Shown here piece by piece: positions 26,172 through 34,836 of a stretch of DNA of 64,000 nucleotides (its first letter is position 1; every line of letters starts with the position of its first letter). The notes below the pieces were generated by a model. That model was not told where the DNA came from and did no database searches. It saw nothing but the letters and a program-made list of their open reading frames with translations. The DNA comes from Adonisia turfae CCMR0081 (GTDB taxonomy: Bacteria > Cyanobacteriota > Cyanobacteriia > Phormidesmidales > Phormidesmidaceae). The stretch covers positions 6,904,585 to 6,968,584 of the forward strand of contig NZ_QXHD01000004.1 of assembly GCF_011009555.1 (NCBI RefSeq). The letters are read 5' to 3'. Position numbers and translations under genes: made by a program.

Positions 26172-26693
26172 GATTGCTACCAGATTGACAATGAAAACAT
26201 TCATATTTTTAGCAAAACCGTTACAAAGAAGACCTCATTTCTGGACAGATAGACCTATGGTAGCTATGGTGTGGCTAATGTCATAGTTTGATGACCAAAT
26301 ACCATAAAGTTAGTATTTGGCATTTTTAACCGTTAGCAACAGTTATCTTTAATTTACTTATTCTCACGAGCCTTTTTAATACAACACCATCTTTTAATAC
26401 AAAGGCTACATAAGGTTCTAGTCTGGGCAAATTGATACAAGGAACATAGCGAAATACAGTTAGTATGAGCCTCTAGCTCATCTACTGAGTTAACCGGAAA
26501 GCTCTTTCCTGACAGCAACTTAAGCTCATGTTCAAAGTTCAGACAATTATGTACGTACAATCAATCATTTTTGCCCTGAATTAGTTCTACCAAAACTGAA
26601 AGTTAAGGAGAACCAATTAGATAGTTTATAAAAAACATTAAGCAAAAATTAAGATTCAACCTTACAATGTGACCGGTGGGAAGGAGAACGTAA
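26172..26693. other. AT-rich intergenic region before the DUF1815-type gene
   Basis: 522 bp, AT-rich, with one terminator-like hairpin listed separately. A TACAAT at 26663-26668 lies about 25 bases before the next start codon without a good -35 box. A Cys-rich frame on the minus strand was considered and rejected. Confidence 0.45.
26295..26325 (+). terminator. Rho-independent-type terminator after DUF2839 gene
   Basis: CCAAATAC (26295-26302) pairs perfectly with GTATTTGG (26313-26320) across a 10-base loop and is followed by CATTTTT. The stem is AT-rich but the T-run makes termination on the plus strand plausible. Confidence 0.55.
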
Positions 26694-27035
26694 ATGTTTG
26701 TTCGACTTGCAGAGCAGCACCGCCAATTCGTAAAAGATTTGGTCCTAAACCTAAAAGCGCTAGCAATTGTCCTTGAGAATCAAGGCTATTTAGCGTCCTG
26801 TTATACATGCGGTGATCAGCTCAATAGTGCATCATTCATGGTCAGCCTCGGCAATGACCATCTGATTCGTTTTTTGGTTTCAGATTACGGTATTACGTGG
26901 ACAGAAATGCGTGATGATCGCGAATTAATGAAACTAGAGGGCGCTGAAGCAATTAATCAGCTGCAAGAGCTCGCTAATCTGGTGAAGTACCGGATTCAGC
27001 CCGTTGAGTACCAGGTTGCTTATCGTTCTGCCTAA
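26694..27035 (+). CDS. DUF1815-type conserved cyanobacterial protein
   Basis: 113 residues, soluble. The N-terminus MFVRLAEQHRQFVKDLVLNL and the central GYLASCYTCGD and SFMVSLGNDHLIRFLVSDYG match the highly conserved DUF1815 family of cyanobacteria. A CYTC motif (Cys pair two apart) is conserved and could bind metal or be redox active, but no function is known. The start has the strongest ribosome-binding site nearby, GGAAGGAGAACG before ATG. A 7-bp hairpin follows the stop. It stands alone, far from any operon. Confidence 0.8.
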   Translation: MFVRLAEQHRQFVKDLVLNLKALAIVLENQGYLASCYTCGDQLNSASFMVSLGNDHLIRFLVSDYGITWTEMRDDRELMKLEGAEAINQLQELANLVKYRIQPVEYQVAYRSA

Positions 27036-27051
27036 GTGGCCAGCTAAAAAA

Positions 27052-27072
27052 CACAAGCTTTAATTGCTTGTG
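27052..27072 (+). terminator. Hairpin after the DUF1815-type gene
   Basis: CACAAGC (27052-27058), loop TTTAATT, GCTTGTG (27066-27072) lies 17 bp past the stop codon. It is a perfect 7-bp stem without a T-run; a weak terminator at best. Confidence 0.4.
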
Positions 27073-27143
27073 ATACAAAATATAAGGCGGCACCTAGTTA
27101 ATTGGATGCTGTCAATTCAGTCAATTGATTTGGAGTCGCACCG

Positions 27144-28016
27144 TTGAGTTGGGAACATAAATACGTCAAAGCGAATTCGGTGCAGCTCCATTACGTAACT
27201 CAAGGCAGTGGCAAGCTCTTAATTTTGCTCCACGGCTTATTTGAGTTTTGGTATTCTTGGCGGCATCAATTACCCTACTTATCTCGACATTTTAAGGTAG
27301 TTGTACCTGATTTGAGGGGCTATAACGACTCTGATAAGCCAAGACTTGGCTATGACTTGGATACGCTCAGCTCTGATATTCATGCGTTGATCCACTCATT
27401 AGGCTATAACAAGGCCCATATTGTTGGGCATGATTGGGGCGGAGCCATCGCTTGGAATCTTGCACATCGGTTTCCTAAAAGCGTAGACAGATTAGCTGTA
27501 CTCAGCACTCCTCAACGCTGGCAATCTGCCCTGAGTCATGGACTTGCTAATAGCTGGGAGCACCTACAGCGAAATTGGCACCTATTAGCGCTACAAACTC
27601 CTGGTTTGCCTCAGTGGTTAATCAAAGAGAATTTGCCTTCTCTACTGAAGTATCTCTTTCAACAACAAGCCGTTAGGAAAAGCGCGTTTACTCAAGCTAA
27701 TACTGATCTATATCAGGCTGCGTTACAAAAGCCTGGTGTCATTCCAGCTGTTTTACAACATGTGCGTCACTGTTTTAGCTTGAATGATTGGCTAAATGAT
27801 TGGTTCACTCCCTCAAGACTCTCTACACTTGCAATTGCATCGCCCACACTTTTAATGTGGGGAGAAGATGACAATCTTGTACCCGCTACAGGTATTTTTT
27901 CTGATGCATTATCAATAGAAAAATGTATTAGGCGGTCTATCCCTGACTGTGGTCATTGGATCCAGCAAGAGGCACCCAATAGCGTTAATCGTGAGCTCAT
28001 AGAGTTTTTAAGTTAG
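27144..28016 (+). CDS. Alpha/beta hydrolase, epoxide hydrolase-like
   Basis: 290 residues from a TTG at 27144. Motifs in order: oxyanion HGLFEFWYSW (about 30-39), DLRGYNDSDKP (typical of epoxide hydrolases and haloalkane dehalogenases), nucleophile elbow GHDWGGAIAW with Asp as the likely nucleophile, a helical lid (about 130-200), MWGEDDNLVP and the catalytic His in DCGHWIQQEAP. An Asp nucleophile rather than Ser points to epoxide hydrolase or dehalogenase chemistry. The substrate cannot be read from sequence. It stands alone, 108 bp after the DUF1815-type gene. The TTG has little ribosome-binding support, so the start is uncertain. Confidence 0.82.
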   Translation: MSWEHKYVKANSVQLHYVTQGSGKLLILLHGLFEFWYSWRHQLPYLSRHFKVVVPDLRGYNDSDKPRLGYDLDTLSSDIHALIHSLGYNKAHIVGHDWGGAIAWNLAHRFPKSVDRLAVLSTPQRWQSALSHGLANSWEHLQRNWHLLALQTPGLPQWLIKENLPSLLKYLFQQQAVRKSAFTQANTDLYQAALQKPGVIPAVLQHVRHCFSLNDWLNDWFTPSRLSTLAIASPTLLMWGEDDNLVPATGIFSDALSIEKCIRRSIPDCGHWIQQEAPNSVNRELIEFLS

Positions 28017-28322
28017 GGTTTACTGCCAAGATCACTATCCTTTAAAGCTGTTGCAAAGACAGGGCTCAAACTAATAATAGTTTTGAGAATAAACTATACG
28101 GTAAAAGTAAAAACCGCTATTCAAGTTCAGCTCATTTTATCCGGACGATTAATCAACTTTTCATAATTATTCCAGTCAAGTTCAAAGTTTCATAGAAATA
28201 CGTTGGTGCTCCCCATATTCCTCAGGTTCTAAAGAATACTGGAGTTGGAGATCCATTTTTTGAATCCATATCGTCACTTCATTATTAATCGGGCTCAAAC
28301 TAAACGTTCTATTTGAACTTTT
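28017..28322. other. Intergenic region before the FHA gene
   Basis: 306 bp. The only structure I see is CTCAAACTA and TAGTTTTGAG (about 28068-28091), an imperfect hairpin with one bulge, which could be a weak terminator for the hydrolase gene. Otherwise AT-rich with no evident gene. Confidence 0.4.
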
Positions 28323-28952
28323 ATGGCTTATCCAAACCACCTAGCTGAATATCGCATGATGTTCTCAGCTGAAGATGAAGCAGAGGCTGAGTCTAAGCTA
28401 GGTCTATTTCAAGCGTTCTCTAAGTTATATGAAGGTGATCGCAAGCTATTGGATGACATGCTTGCGATTGATGCGAATAATGCATCGCAGATTCCTAGCT
28501 ATATTCAAGGCATGATTTGCGATCAGCAAGTCTATATAATCAGCAATCTGGCAAGTGGCAAATCCAAAAGTCTCTATTCCAAAGACGGTTTATGGACTAT
28601 TGGTCGAGATCCTCGTCAATCAGATCTTGCGGTGCTAGATAAGCGTCTATCTCGATGCCACGCTGCCTTGCAGTACAGTCCAGATCAAGGCTTTATCATT
28701 TCTGATCTAGAAAGCACTAATGGAACCTACGTTAATGGCGAAAAACTAAAGCGCGTATATACACTGCGTGATGGCGATCGCATCCGCATTGGCAGCTCAC
28801 TGTTCTATTTCTTTATCTGTGGCATCTGTGGCCCCGCCAGTCAAGGTGCCCCCCATGCGAGCCAAAGTGGTACCCACACCAATCAAGGCGACAATCCATC
28901 AACCCTTGAACCAGAAGTAGATAGCTCAGAGGGAGGCAGAACCTTACATTAA
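28323..28952 (+). CDS. FHA-domain protein
   Basis: 209 residues, soluble. The N-terminal 85 residues are acidic and helical without a known family. The forkhead-associated domain spans about 88-165: WTIGRDPRQSDLAVLD (Gly-Arg), RLSRCHAALQ (Ser-x-x-His) and DLESTNGTYVNG (Asn-Gly-Thr), all the residues needed to bind phosphothreonine peptides. The last 45 residues are low complexity, rich in Ser, Gly, Gln and Thr, with several His. It is probably an adaptor in Ser/Thr kinase signalling; no kinase is adjacent. It is convergent with recA, with 39 bp between the two stops. Confidence 0.88.
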   Translation: MAYPNHLAEYRMMFSAEDEAEAESKLGLFQAFSKLYEGDRKLLDDMLAIDANNASQIPSYIQGMICDQQVYIISNLASGKSKSLYSKDGLWTIGRDPRQSDLAVLDKRLSRCHAALQYSPDQGFIISDLESTNGTYVNGEKLKRVYTLRDGDRIRIGSSLFYFFICGICGPASQGAPHASQSGTHTNQGDNPSTLEPEVDSSEGGRTLH

Positions 28953-28991
28953 GGCTTTCCCAAAATCAATGGCTCAAGGAGGATAGGCTCA

Positions 28992-30080
28992 CTACGACTT
29001 ACCCTTTTTAGCAGTGGTTTTTGCAGGTTCGGGGGCTGCTGACTCATCAACAACGTCAACTGGTGCTCCTGAATCATCACCAATCTGTAGCGTCTGACGT
29101 AGCTTTTGCTCAATATCAGTCGCAACCTCTGGATTATCGGATAAATAGCGAATGGCATTGTCACGACCCTGACTGATATTTTCTCCCTGATAGCTATACC
29201 AAGCTCCCTTGCGGATCAGAATGTTATTTTCTTCTGCAAGATCGACAATACAACCTAGTGTGGAGATGCCTTCACCAAAAATGATGTCAAATTCACCGAT
29301 TTTGAAAGGAGGAGCAATTTTATTCTTGGCGACTTTGACTTTAGCGCGAATGCCAAATTGATCATTACCTTTTTTCAGTGTTTGAATACGGCGAATGTCT
29401 AGCCGCACAGATGCATAAAACTTAAGGGCATTGCCTCCAGTGGTAGTTTCAGGATTACCGTAGGTCACACCAATCTTGAGACGTAGCTGATTGAGGAAAA
29501 TAACAGTGCAGCCAGACTTACCAATATTCCCGGTGATTTTACGTAGGGCCTGGCTCATCAATCGCGCCTGCAAACCTACGTGGGCATCGCCCATTTCCCC
29601 TTCGATTTCAGCACGGGGGACTAGGGCAGCCACAGAGTCGATCACCACTAAGTCAATCGCTGAGGACCGCACCAGCTGATCCACAATTTCTAAAGCAGCT
29701 TCTCCGGTATCAGGCTGGGAAACCAAGAGGTCATCGATATTGACGCCAAGAGCACCAGCATAAACGGGATCAAGAGCATGTTCAGCATCTACAAAAGCTG
29801 CTACACCGCCTTGTTTTTGAGCCTCCGCGATCGCATGTAGGGCCAGCGTAGTTTTACCTGAACTCTCTGGCCCATAAATCTCAATAATTCGGCCTTTAGG
29901 CAATCCGCCACCTAAGGCCAGATCCAACGTCATGGCTCCAGTGGGGATAGTCTCCACTTTCATACGCTGCGCATCCCCAAGGCGCATGATGGTACCTTTA
30001 CCAAAGTTGCGCTCAATTTGATTGAGCACCATATCTAACGCTTTTTTGCGCTCGTTACTTTCGGTGGATGTTTTTGCCAT
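28992..30080 (-). CDS. recA: Recombinase RecA
   Basis: 362 residues. ATP-binding Walker A is [10 protein letters not shown] (about 70-79), Walker B region is [17 protein letters not shown], and the DNA-binding loop [20 protein letters not shown] contains the usual L2 region. The C-terminus is mixed, ending in a basic [10 protein letters not shown] tail. It forms filaments on single-stranded DNA for homologous recombination and stimulates LexA cleavage where a SOS response exists. A near-match to the cyanobacterial LexA box lies 140-153 bp upstream. It is divergent from xseA, another DNA-repair gene. Confidence 0.97.
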   Translation of the reverse strand: MAKTSTESNERKKALDMVLNQIERNFGKGTIMRLGDAQRMKVETIPTGAMTLDLALGGGLPKGRIIEIYGPESSGKTTLALHAIAEAQKQGGVAAFVDAEHALDPVYAGALGVNIDDLLVSQPDTGEAALEIVDQLVRSSAIDLVVIDSVAALVPRAEIEGEMGDAHVGLQARLMSQALRKITGNIGKSGCTVIFLNQLRLKIGVTYGNPETTTGGNALKFYASVRLDIRRIQTLKKGNDQFGIRAKVKVAKNKIAPPFKIGEFDIIFGEGISTLGCIVDLAEENNILIRKGAWYSYQGENISQGRDNAIRYLSDNPEVATDIEQKLRQTLQIGDDSGAPVDVVDESAAPEPAKTTAKKGKS

Positions 30081-30219
30081 GCTGCCTAAGGGGTGGGATA
30101 AATTTGGCCAAGTTCAGCAATTATAAGCTCCCAGACTGTGCGCCAATCATGCTGGATCGGGCTAATCAATGGGTCTTTGTAAGGACATCATGCCCAACTT
30201 TGTGATTGTACCTCAAAAA

Positions 30220-30233
30220 CATACAAATGTACT
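30220..30233 (-). promoter_or_regulatory. LexA-box-like site upstream of recA
   Basis: Read on the recA strand, 30233 to 30220 is AGTACATTTGTATG. The cyanobacterial LexA consensus as I recall it is RGTACNNNDGTWCB, so 13 of 14 positions fit and the last C of GTWC is T. A -10-like TACAAT follows at 30210-30205, with the box overlapping the expected -35, where a repressor would act. The predicted leader is about 115 bases. Confidence 0.45.
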
Positions 30234-30339
30234 ATTAAATTACCGTTTATTTGCTCAAATAATCTAGGGAGTAGGGTAAAGGTTTTGTGCTCATTTCATA
30301 GAGACTAAGATCGGGGGCTGTGGAGGTTTAGCAATATCG

Positions 30340-31572
30340 ATGGCAACGGAAGCGTTGGACTTTAAAGCGATTAGTGTGGCTGGTGTCACCGAGTATATTC
30401 AGCTGCTGCTGGAGGGGGATGAAAACCTGCGCAATGTTTGGGTCATTGGCGAAGTTTCTAGTGCTCGAAACCATGGGAGTGGGTGTTTTTTCTCATTGCA
30501 AGAAACTGACGGGTCGGCCACACTCAACGCTGTGGTTTGGCGTAGTCAGTTGCCCAAACTCAACGTTATACCCACGGTGGGTGAACAAGTCGTGGTGCTG
30601 GGGCAGCTCAAGGTTTATCCCAAACGCGGTAGTTATCAGTTAACGACCTGGCAGGTATTGCCTGCTGGTGCTGGTCTTCAGGCATTGCGCTATCGTCAAC
30701 TGCGCAATCGCCTAGCCAGGGAAGGTTTGTTTGATGAGGCGCGTAAACGACCGCTACCCGCTTTACCAACCTGTATTGCCGTGGTCACCTCCCCACAGGC
30801 TGCAGCTTGGGGTGATATTCAGGAAACCTTGAACCAGAGACATCCTGGCTTAAACGTGCTGTTGTCACCGGCCATGGTGCAAGGGGAACAGGCCCCTAGG
30901 TCTATTGCTCAAGCCATTGAGCGTGTTGGCATTGATGGGCGAGCTGATGTCTTACTCCTTGGGCGGGGCGGGGGTGCCGTCGAGGATTTGGTGTGTTTTG
31001 ATGATGAGAGAGTGGTGCGTGCGATCGCAACCTGCCCAATCCCAGTCATTACGGGCATTGGCCATGAGCGGGATGAGTCCCTGGCCGATTTAGTCGCTGA
31101 CGTTTACGCCCACACACCGACAGCGGCTGCGGAACAAATTGTGCCAGCACTGAGGGATTTACGCTACACCCAAGGGCAGCAACTCCAGCGACTAGCTCAA
31201 GCCACTGGCACACGGCTTTTTCAACATAAGCAAGATCTACAACAGCTCTATCTACGACTACAGCAACTACAGCCCCAAAGCCAGTTAGCCCAAGCACAGC
31301 AAGCCCAAGATTGGCGCACCCAACGACTGATTAAAGCACTAACTCAGCGATTGCAAACAGCACAGCATCAACACCAGCTCCTCAACGAAAAACTCGTCAC
31401 TCTAGATCCAGCAGCTGTTTTGCGACGGGGTTATGCACTCGTCCGAGCAACAGCTGGAGGTGTGGTTAACCAAGCAAGTAGCCTTTCCCCTGGCGACCAT
31501 ATTTCTGTCCAGCTTGGCCAGGGGCAAATCGAAGCAGAAGTTCTCAGCGTTACTGAGGAAGCAAAATCTTGA
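30340..31572 (+). CDS. xseA: Exodeoxyribonuclease VII large subunit
   Basis: 410 residues. An N-terminal OB-fold (about 10-105; NVWVIGEVSSARNHGSGCFF) is followed by the nuclease domain with LGRGGGAVEDLVCFDDE and RAIATCPIPVITGIGHERD (about 206-245) and VADVYAHTPTAAAE. A coiled-coil region (about 270-345, rich in Gln, Leu and Arg) follows, ending with LRRGYALV. With XseB it degrades single-stranded DNA from both ends. The ATG at 30340 is preceded by GGAGG. The small subunit gene follows 90 bp downstream, as usual. Divergent from recA. Confidence 0.95.
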   Translation: MATEALDFKAISVAGVTEYIQLLLEGDENLRNVWVIGEVSSARNHGSGCFFSLQETDGSATLNAVVWRSQLPKLNVIPTVGEQVVVLGQLKVYPKRGSYQLTTWQVLPAGAGLQALRYRQLRNRLAREGLFDEARKRPLPALPTCIAVVTSPQAAAWGDIQETLNQRHPGLNVLLSPAMVQGEQAPRSIAQAIERVGIDGRADVLLLGRGGGAVEDLVCFDDERVVRAIATCPIPVITGIGHERDESLADLVADVYAHTPTAAAEQIVPALRDLRYTQGQQLQRLAQATGTRLFQHKQDLQQLYLRLQQLQPQSQLAQAQQAQDWRTQRLIKALTQRLQTAQHQHQLLNEKLVTLDPAAVLRRGYALVRATAGGVVNQASSLSPGDHISVQLGQGQIEAEVLSVTEEAKS

Positions 31573-31662
31573 GATTGTTCATCCTCATAACTTTGCAAGT
31601 CATGCGATTAAATGAGGGCCACCAGAATTTCATCATCCCGTCAGTGCTACCACTAACTCACT

Positions 31663-31890
31663 ATGCCTAGAACCAAAAAATCTGATAACAATTGGAATTA
31701 CGAAGCCTCTGTTGAACAGGTTGAGGCCATCATTACTGATTTAGAAACGGGCGATCTACCCCTGGCTGATATTTTTGAGCAGTTTGAGAAGGCCGTCACC
31801 GAATTGAAAAAATGCGACAGTTTTTTACAAGAAAAACAACAGCAGGCTCAGCTATTGATCGAAACCTTGCTGCCAGATGAATCCGAATAG
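31663..31890 (+). CDS. xseB: Exodeoxyribonuclease VII small subunit
   Basis: 75 residues. YEASVEQVEAIITDLETGD and LPLADIFEQFEKAVTELKK are the two helices of XseB, followed by a Gln-rich FLQEKQQQAQLL and an acidic end. It binds the coiled-coil arms of XseA; several copies of XseB per XseA are needed for activity. Adjacent to xseA on the same strand, which supports the call. Standard length. Confidence 0.93.
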   Translation: MPRTKKSDNNWNYEASVEQVEAIITDLETGDLPLADIFEQFEKAVTELKKCDSFLQEKQQQAQLLIETLLPDESE

Positions 31891-31962
31891 ACACGAGCTC
31901 TCTACGAATATCCATAGCCTCATCACACGCTAGCGTTTCAGGCGTCTAGAGTATTCATCGGA

Positions 31963-32706
31963 CTAATCAGGAGCAACTGCTAGCAAAATTGTAAATGCGG
32001 TTCCTTTGCCAGGCGTGCTGCTGACAGAAATTGAAGCCCCACAGTGGGTTAATAACTGTTGGACCAGCGTAAGCCCCAGACCACTACCTTCAGATGTGTT
32101 GCGATAAAACGAATCAAACACCTGGGACAGCATTGAAGGCGGAATACCACACCCACTATCTTGAACAACCAAAGCAATTTTGCCATCCTGACGCTGCTGA
32201 GCGGTCACCCAAATTCGTCCCCCCGTGTCCGTGAATCGAATGCTGTTACTTAGCAAACTCACCAGCACCTGTTTGAGATGGGACTCAATCGCCAATACAG
32301 ACGGCAAATGACTCGATACCGTGTAAGCCAATGAAATATTGTACTCTGTGGCCAAAGGTTGATAGGTACTGACCACGCCAGGAACTAAATCCCACAGTTG
32401 CACATTATCGAGCACCATCGACTGAGGTGTAAGCTGCAGTTCTAGCAACCTAAACACGCTATTAATCAGATGACTTTGCCGATCGCAAGCTTGGCCAATC
32501 ATATGTAGATAACGCTCACGCTGTTTTGGTCTTAGGCTCGATGAATTAAGCAGTGTGAGCGCTGTTTTAATGGTTGTAATTGGATTATTGAGTTCTTGGG
32601 CAGCAGTTTTAAGAAACTGGGAGTCAACCTCTGAAGTGCATGGGGGTGTTGTCGATGCCACAAAGGACGTAGTTAATGGAGATGGCTTTAGCGTAGAAGC
32701 GTCCAT
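31963..32706 (-). CDS. Histidine-kinase-like protein, phospho-acceptor His replaced by Gln
   Basis: 247 residues, soluble, without a sensor domain. The dimerisation helix reads FLKTAAQELNNPITTIKTAL (about 26-45); the family has FxxxxSHELRTPL, so the phospho-accepting His is Gln (codon CAA, one base from CAC or CAT). The ATPase domain looks intact: LLSNSIRFTDTGG (N box), QDSGCGIPP (G1) and GSGLGLTLVQ (G2). It therefore cannot autophosphorylate in the usual way and may act as a pseudokinase that binds ATP or partners another kinase. The substitution is in the sequence as given. It is convergent with xseB and 142 bp downstream of murE. Confidence 0.8.
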   Translation of the reverse strand: MDASTLKPSPLTTSFVASTTPPCTSEVDSQFLKTAAQELNNPITTIKTALTLLNSSSLRPKQRERYLHMIGQACDRQSHLINSVFRLLELQLTPQSMVLDNVQLWDLVPGVVSTYQPLATEYNISLAYTVSSHLPSVLAIESHLKQVLVSLLSNSIRFTDTGGRIWVTAQQRQDGKIALVVQDSGCGIPPSMLSQVFDSFYRNTSEGSGLGLTLVQQLLTHCGASISVSSTPGKGTAFTILLAVAPD

Positions 32707-32848
32707 AATGGCTCTAAAGTGCCCCAGGCGTATTAGATCATGATCTATGCTCCTAGGGTAGTTAAGGAGAATGTTAGATAAATGGGTATTTCCACTTAAC
32801 TTTCCGTACTAGCACGGAGTTTTACTACCGTAACTAATAAATCTCTAA

Positions 32849-34351
32849 CTAAGACGTCAGACGCATTTTGAGGGCTCGTTGAGACTGCTCGCGATCATCA
32901 AAATGATTTTTTTCGTTACCCAAAATTTGATAATTTTCATGCCCCTTACCTGCAATTAATACCCCATCCCCCGGCTGAGCAGAGAGAATAGCTCGTTGAA
33001 TAGCGGTAGCGCGATCGCAAATCACTTCATCCTCGCCTAAATCAGCCTCAATCCCAGCTACCACATCAGACAGAATCTGCTGGGGATCTTCAGTACGGGG
33101 ATTATCGGAGGTGACAACAACACGGTCAGCTAGCCCATAGGCAATTCGTCCCATTTGAGGGCGTTTGGTGCGATCTCGATCACCCCCACAGCCAAATACA
33201 CAAATCATCTGACCTGAAATAAACGGACGGGCCGCCCGCAAAGCATTCTCCAAACTATCGGGAGTATGAGCATAGTCCACAATCACGCTGATATCTTGAC
33301 TGGGGTCAGCCTGCACTCGCTCCATCCGACCAGGCACACCGCTAAATGTGGCCAGAGCATTAACCAGAGACTCTACAGCCCCCCCGAGATGAAGTACAGC
33401 ACCGGCTGCTGCCAGCAGATTCTCAAGGTTAAACCGACCCACCAAGGGAGACGTAAATGGGGCTGAACCCACTGGCGTAAAGAGATTGCCACTCACACCT
33501 GCTGCACTGTAGTGCAGATCTGTCGTATGGAGGTCAGCCGCTGTATCGTCGATGTTATAGGTCCAAACTTGGTCAGCACTAAGCCGGTCAATCAGTTTCT
33601 GGCCATAGGGATCTCGACTATTAATGATGGCACGACCTTTTAAATAGTCAGGGCTAAACAAGAGAGCCTTGGCTTCAAAATAGTCGTCTAAGTTTTTGTG
33701 ATAGTCGAGGTGATCCTGGGTGAGGTTGGTAAACACTGACACGTCAAAGGGGCACCCCCATACTCGCTTTTGAGCCAGTGCATGGGAGCTGACTTCCATA
33801 ATGGCGTGTTGACAACCTGCCCCAACCACGTTGGCCAACTCTCGCTGTAAATCAACGGGGAACGGCGTAGTATGGACAGCCGTTTCTTGGTGACCGGGCC
33901 AGCGGGTATAGAGGGTGCCAAGCAACCCAGTGGGCATATCAGCACTATTGAGAAAGTGCTCAATCACATGGGTGGTGGTGGTTTTGCCGTTGGTGCCAGT
34001 GACTCCCACCAGCTTGAGAGTCTTACCAGGATAGTTATAAAACGCAGCGGCGATCTCACCGCAGGCCTTTGGTATATCTTGAACGGGAATGAGTAAATTT
34101 GACGGGTTTGTAGCAGGCTGCGTTTGCAAGGCGTTAGGTGAGATGATTGCTGCGATCGCGCCCTTTTCCAAAGCACCCGGCCAGAACTCCCCACCATCCA
34201 CGCGAGTCCCCGGCATACCAATAAATAAATTGCCCGGTTGGCAATTTGTTGAGTTAGTGCAGACCCCAGTCACAGTTTGATCCAAGGCTGGATGATCAAT
34301 AGTAGGCAATAACTCAGGGGGCAATTGTGCCAGTAACTCACGTAGCGTCAT
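32849..34351 (-). CDS. murE: UDP-MurNAc-tripeptide synthetase MurE
   Basis: 500 residues, full length. The central ATP-binding motif is GVTGTNGKTTTTHVIEHF (about 115-132), with EVSSHALAQKRVWG and NLTQDHLDYHKN following. The C-terminal SDNPRTEDP carries the DNPR motif that recognises meso-diaminopimelate, so the enzyme adds meso-DAP to UDP-MurNAc-L-Ala-D-Glu in the cytoplasm, making the gram-negative-type peptidoglycan stem expected of a cyanobacterium. The ATG at 34351 follows GAAGAGG. It is followed on the same strand by the His-less kinase-like gene and preceded by the glutaredoxin-like gene 29 bp away, likely one transcript. Confidence 0.96.
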   Translation of the reverse strand: MTLRELLAQLPPELLPTIDHPALDQTVTGVCTNSTNCQPGNLFIGMPGTRVDGGEFWPGALEKGAIAAIISPNALQTQPATNPSNLLIPVQDIPKACGEIAAAFYNYPGKTLKLVGVTGTNGKTTTTHVIEHFLNSADMPTGLLGTLYTRWPGHQETAVHTTPFPVDLQRELANVVGAGCQHAIMEVSSHALAQKRVWGCPFDVSVFTNLTQDHLDYHKNLDDYFEAKALLFSPDYLKGRAIINSRDPYGQKLIDRLSADQVWTYNIDDTAADLHTTDLHYSAAGVSGNLFTPVGSAPFTSPLVGRFNLENLLAAAGAVLHLGGAVESLVNALATFSGVPGRMERVQADPSQDISVIVDYAHTPDSLENALRAARPFISGQMICVFGCGGDRDRTKRPQMGRIAYGLADRVVVTSDNPRTEDPQQILSDVVAGIEADLGEDEVICDRATAIQRAILSAQPGDGVLIAGKGHENYQILGNEKNHFDDREQSQRALKMRLTS

Positions 34352-34380
34352 ACAGACCTCTTCTCTAAACCTAAATGCCG

Positions 34381-34677
34381 CTATTCTGCATCAAAGGGAC
34401 CCAAATATGTCTGTAGCATTTTCTCTAATTGCCGCACAGGTGCTCTTGGCGATAGGCGTGGCAACGGCTGTTCCTGGTCTAATTCAGGCGTTTCAGGATG
34501 ACTAATGACACGGCACAGCACCGGGATTTCATACTGGTACTCCGTAAACCAAGCAGGATTCTGAGTGATGTCGCGGGACTCCACATCGATCGGCAAATGA
34601 TCCAACTCAGCCAGTTTTTCCTCTAAACCTTCGCAGAGATGGCAACCGGGTTTTGTGTAAAAAATAAGCTTCTTCAT
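34381..34677 (-). CDS. Glutaredoxin-family protein
   Basis: 98 residues from the ATG at 34677 (MKKLIFYTKPGCHLCEGL), with AGGAG about 11 bases before it; a TTG upstream adds ten residues. The thioredoxin-like fold shows FYTKPGCHLCEGL with a CxxC pair (CHLC, about 12-15), then the cis-proline region YEIPVL. This is the short glutaredoxin-like family (DUF836 type) rather than classical glutaredoxin. It is likely a small cytoplasmic thiol-disulfide protein; the partner is unknown. It lies 29 bp upstream of murE on the same strand, so the two may be co-transcribed. Confidence 0.8.
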   Translation of the reverse strand: MKKLIFYTKPGCHLCEGLEEKLAELDHLPIDVESRDITQNPAWFTEYQYEIPVLCRVISHPETPELDQEQPLPRLSPRAPVRQLEKMLQTYLGPFDAE

Positions 34678-34836
34678 ACCCTTTATTCTCCTACGGTATG
34701 TGGGCAAGATTCGATCGTTACGGTTAACGCTCCTAATTTGATCGGATTAATCTACATTTCCCCGGTGGGTTATGAGGGATTATTGCGATAGGATATTTCA
34801 AGTGGTTGTTTACGGGTTGAAACCCCATCTACAGCA

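Noticed and set aside
26354-26560. Cys-rich 68-codon frame on the minus strand
   Set aside because: It begins at a TTG immediately after a stop, has no ribosome-binding site and no family I know; its Cys content may be a chance effect.
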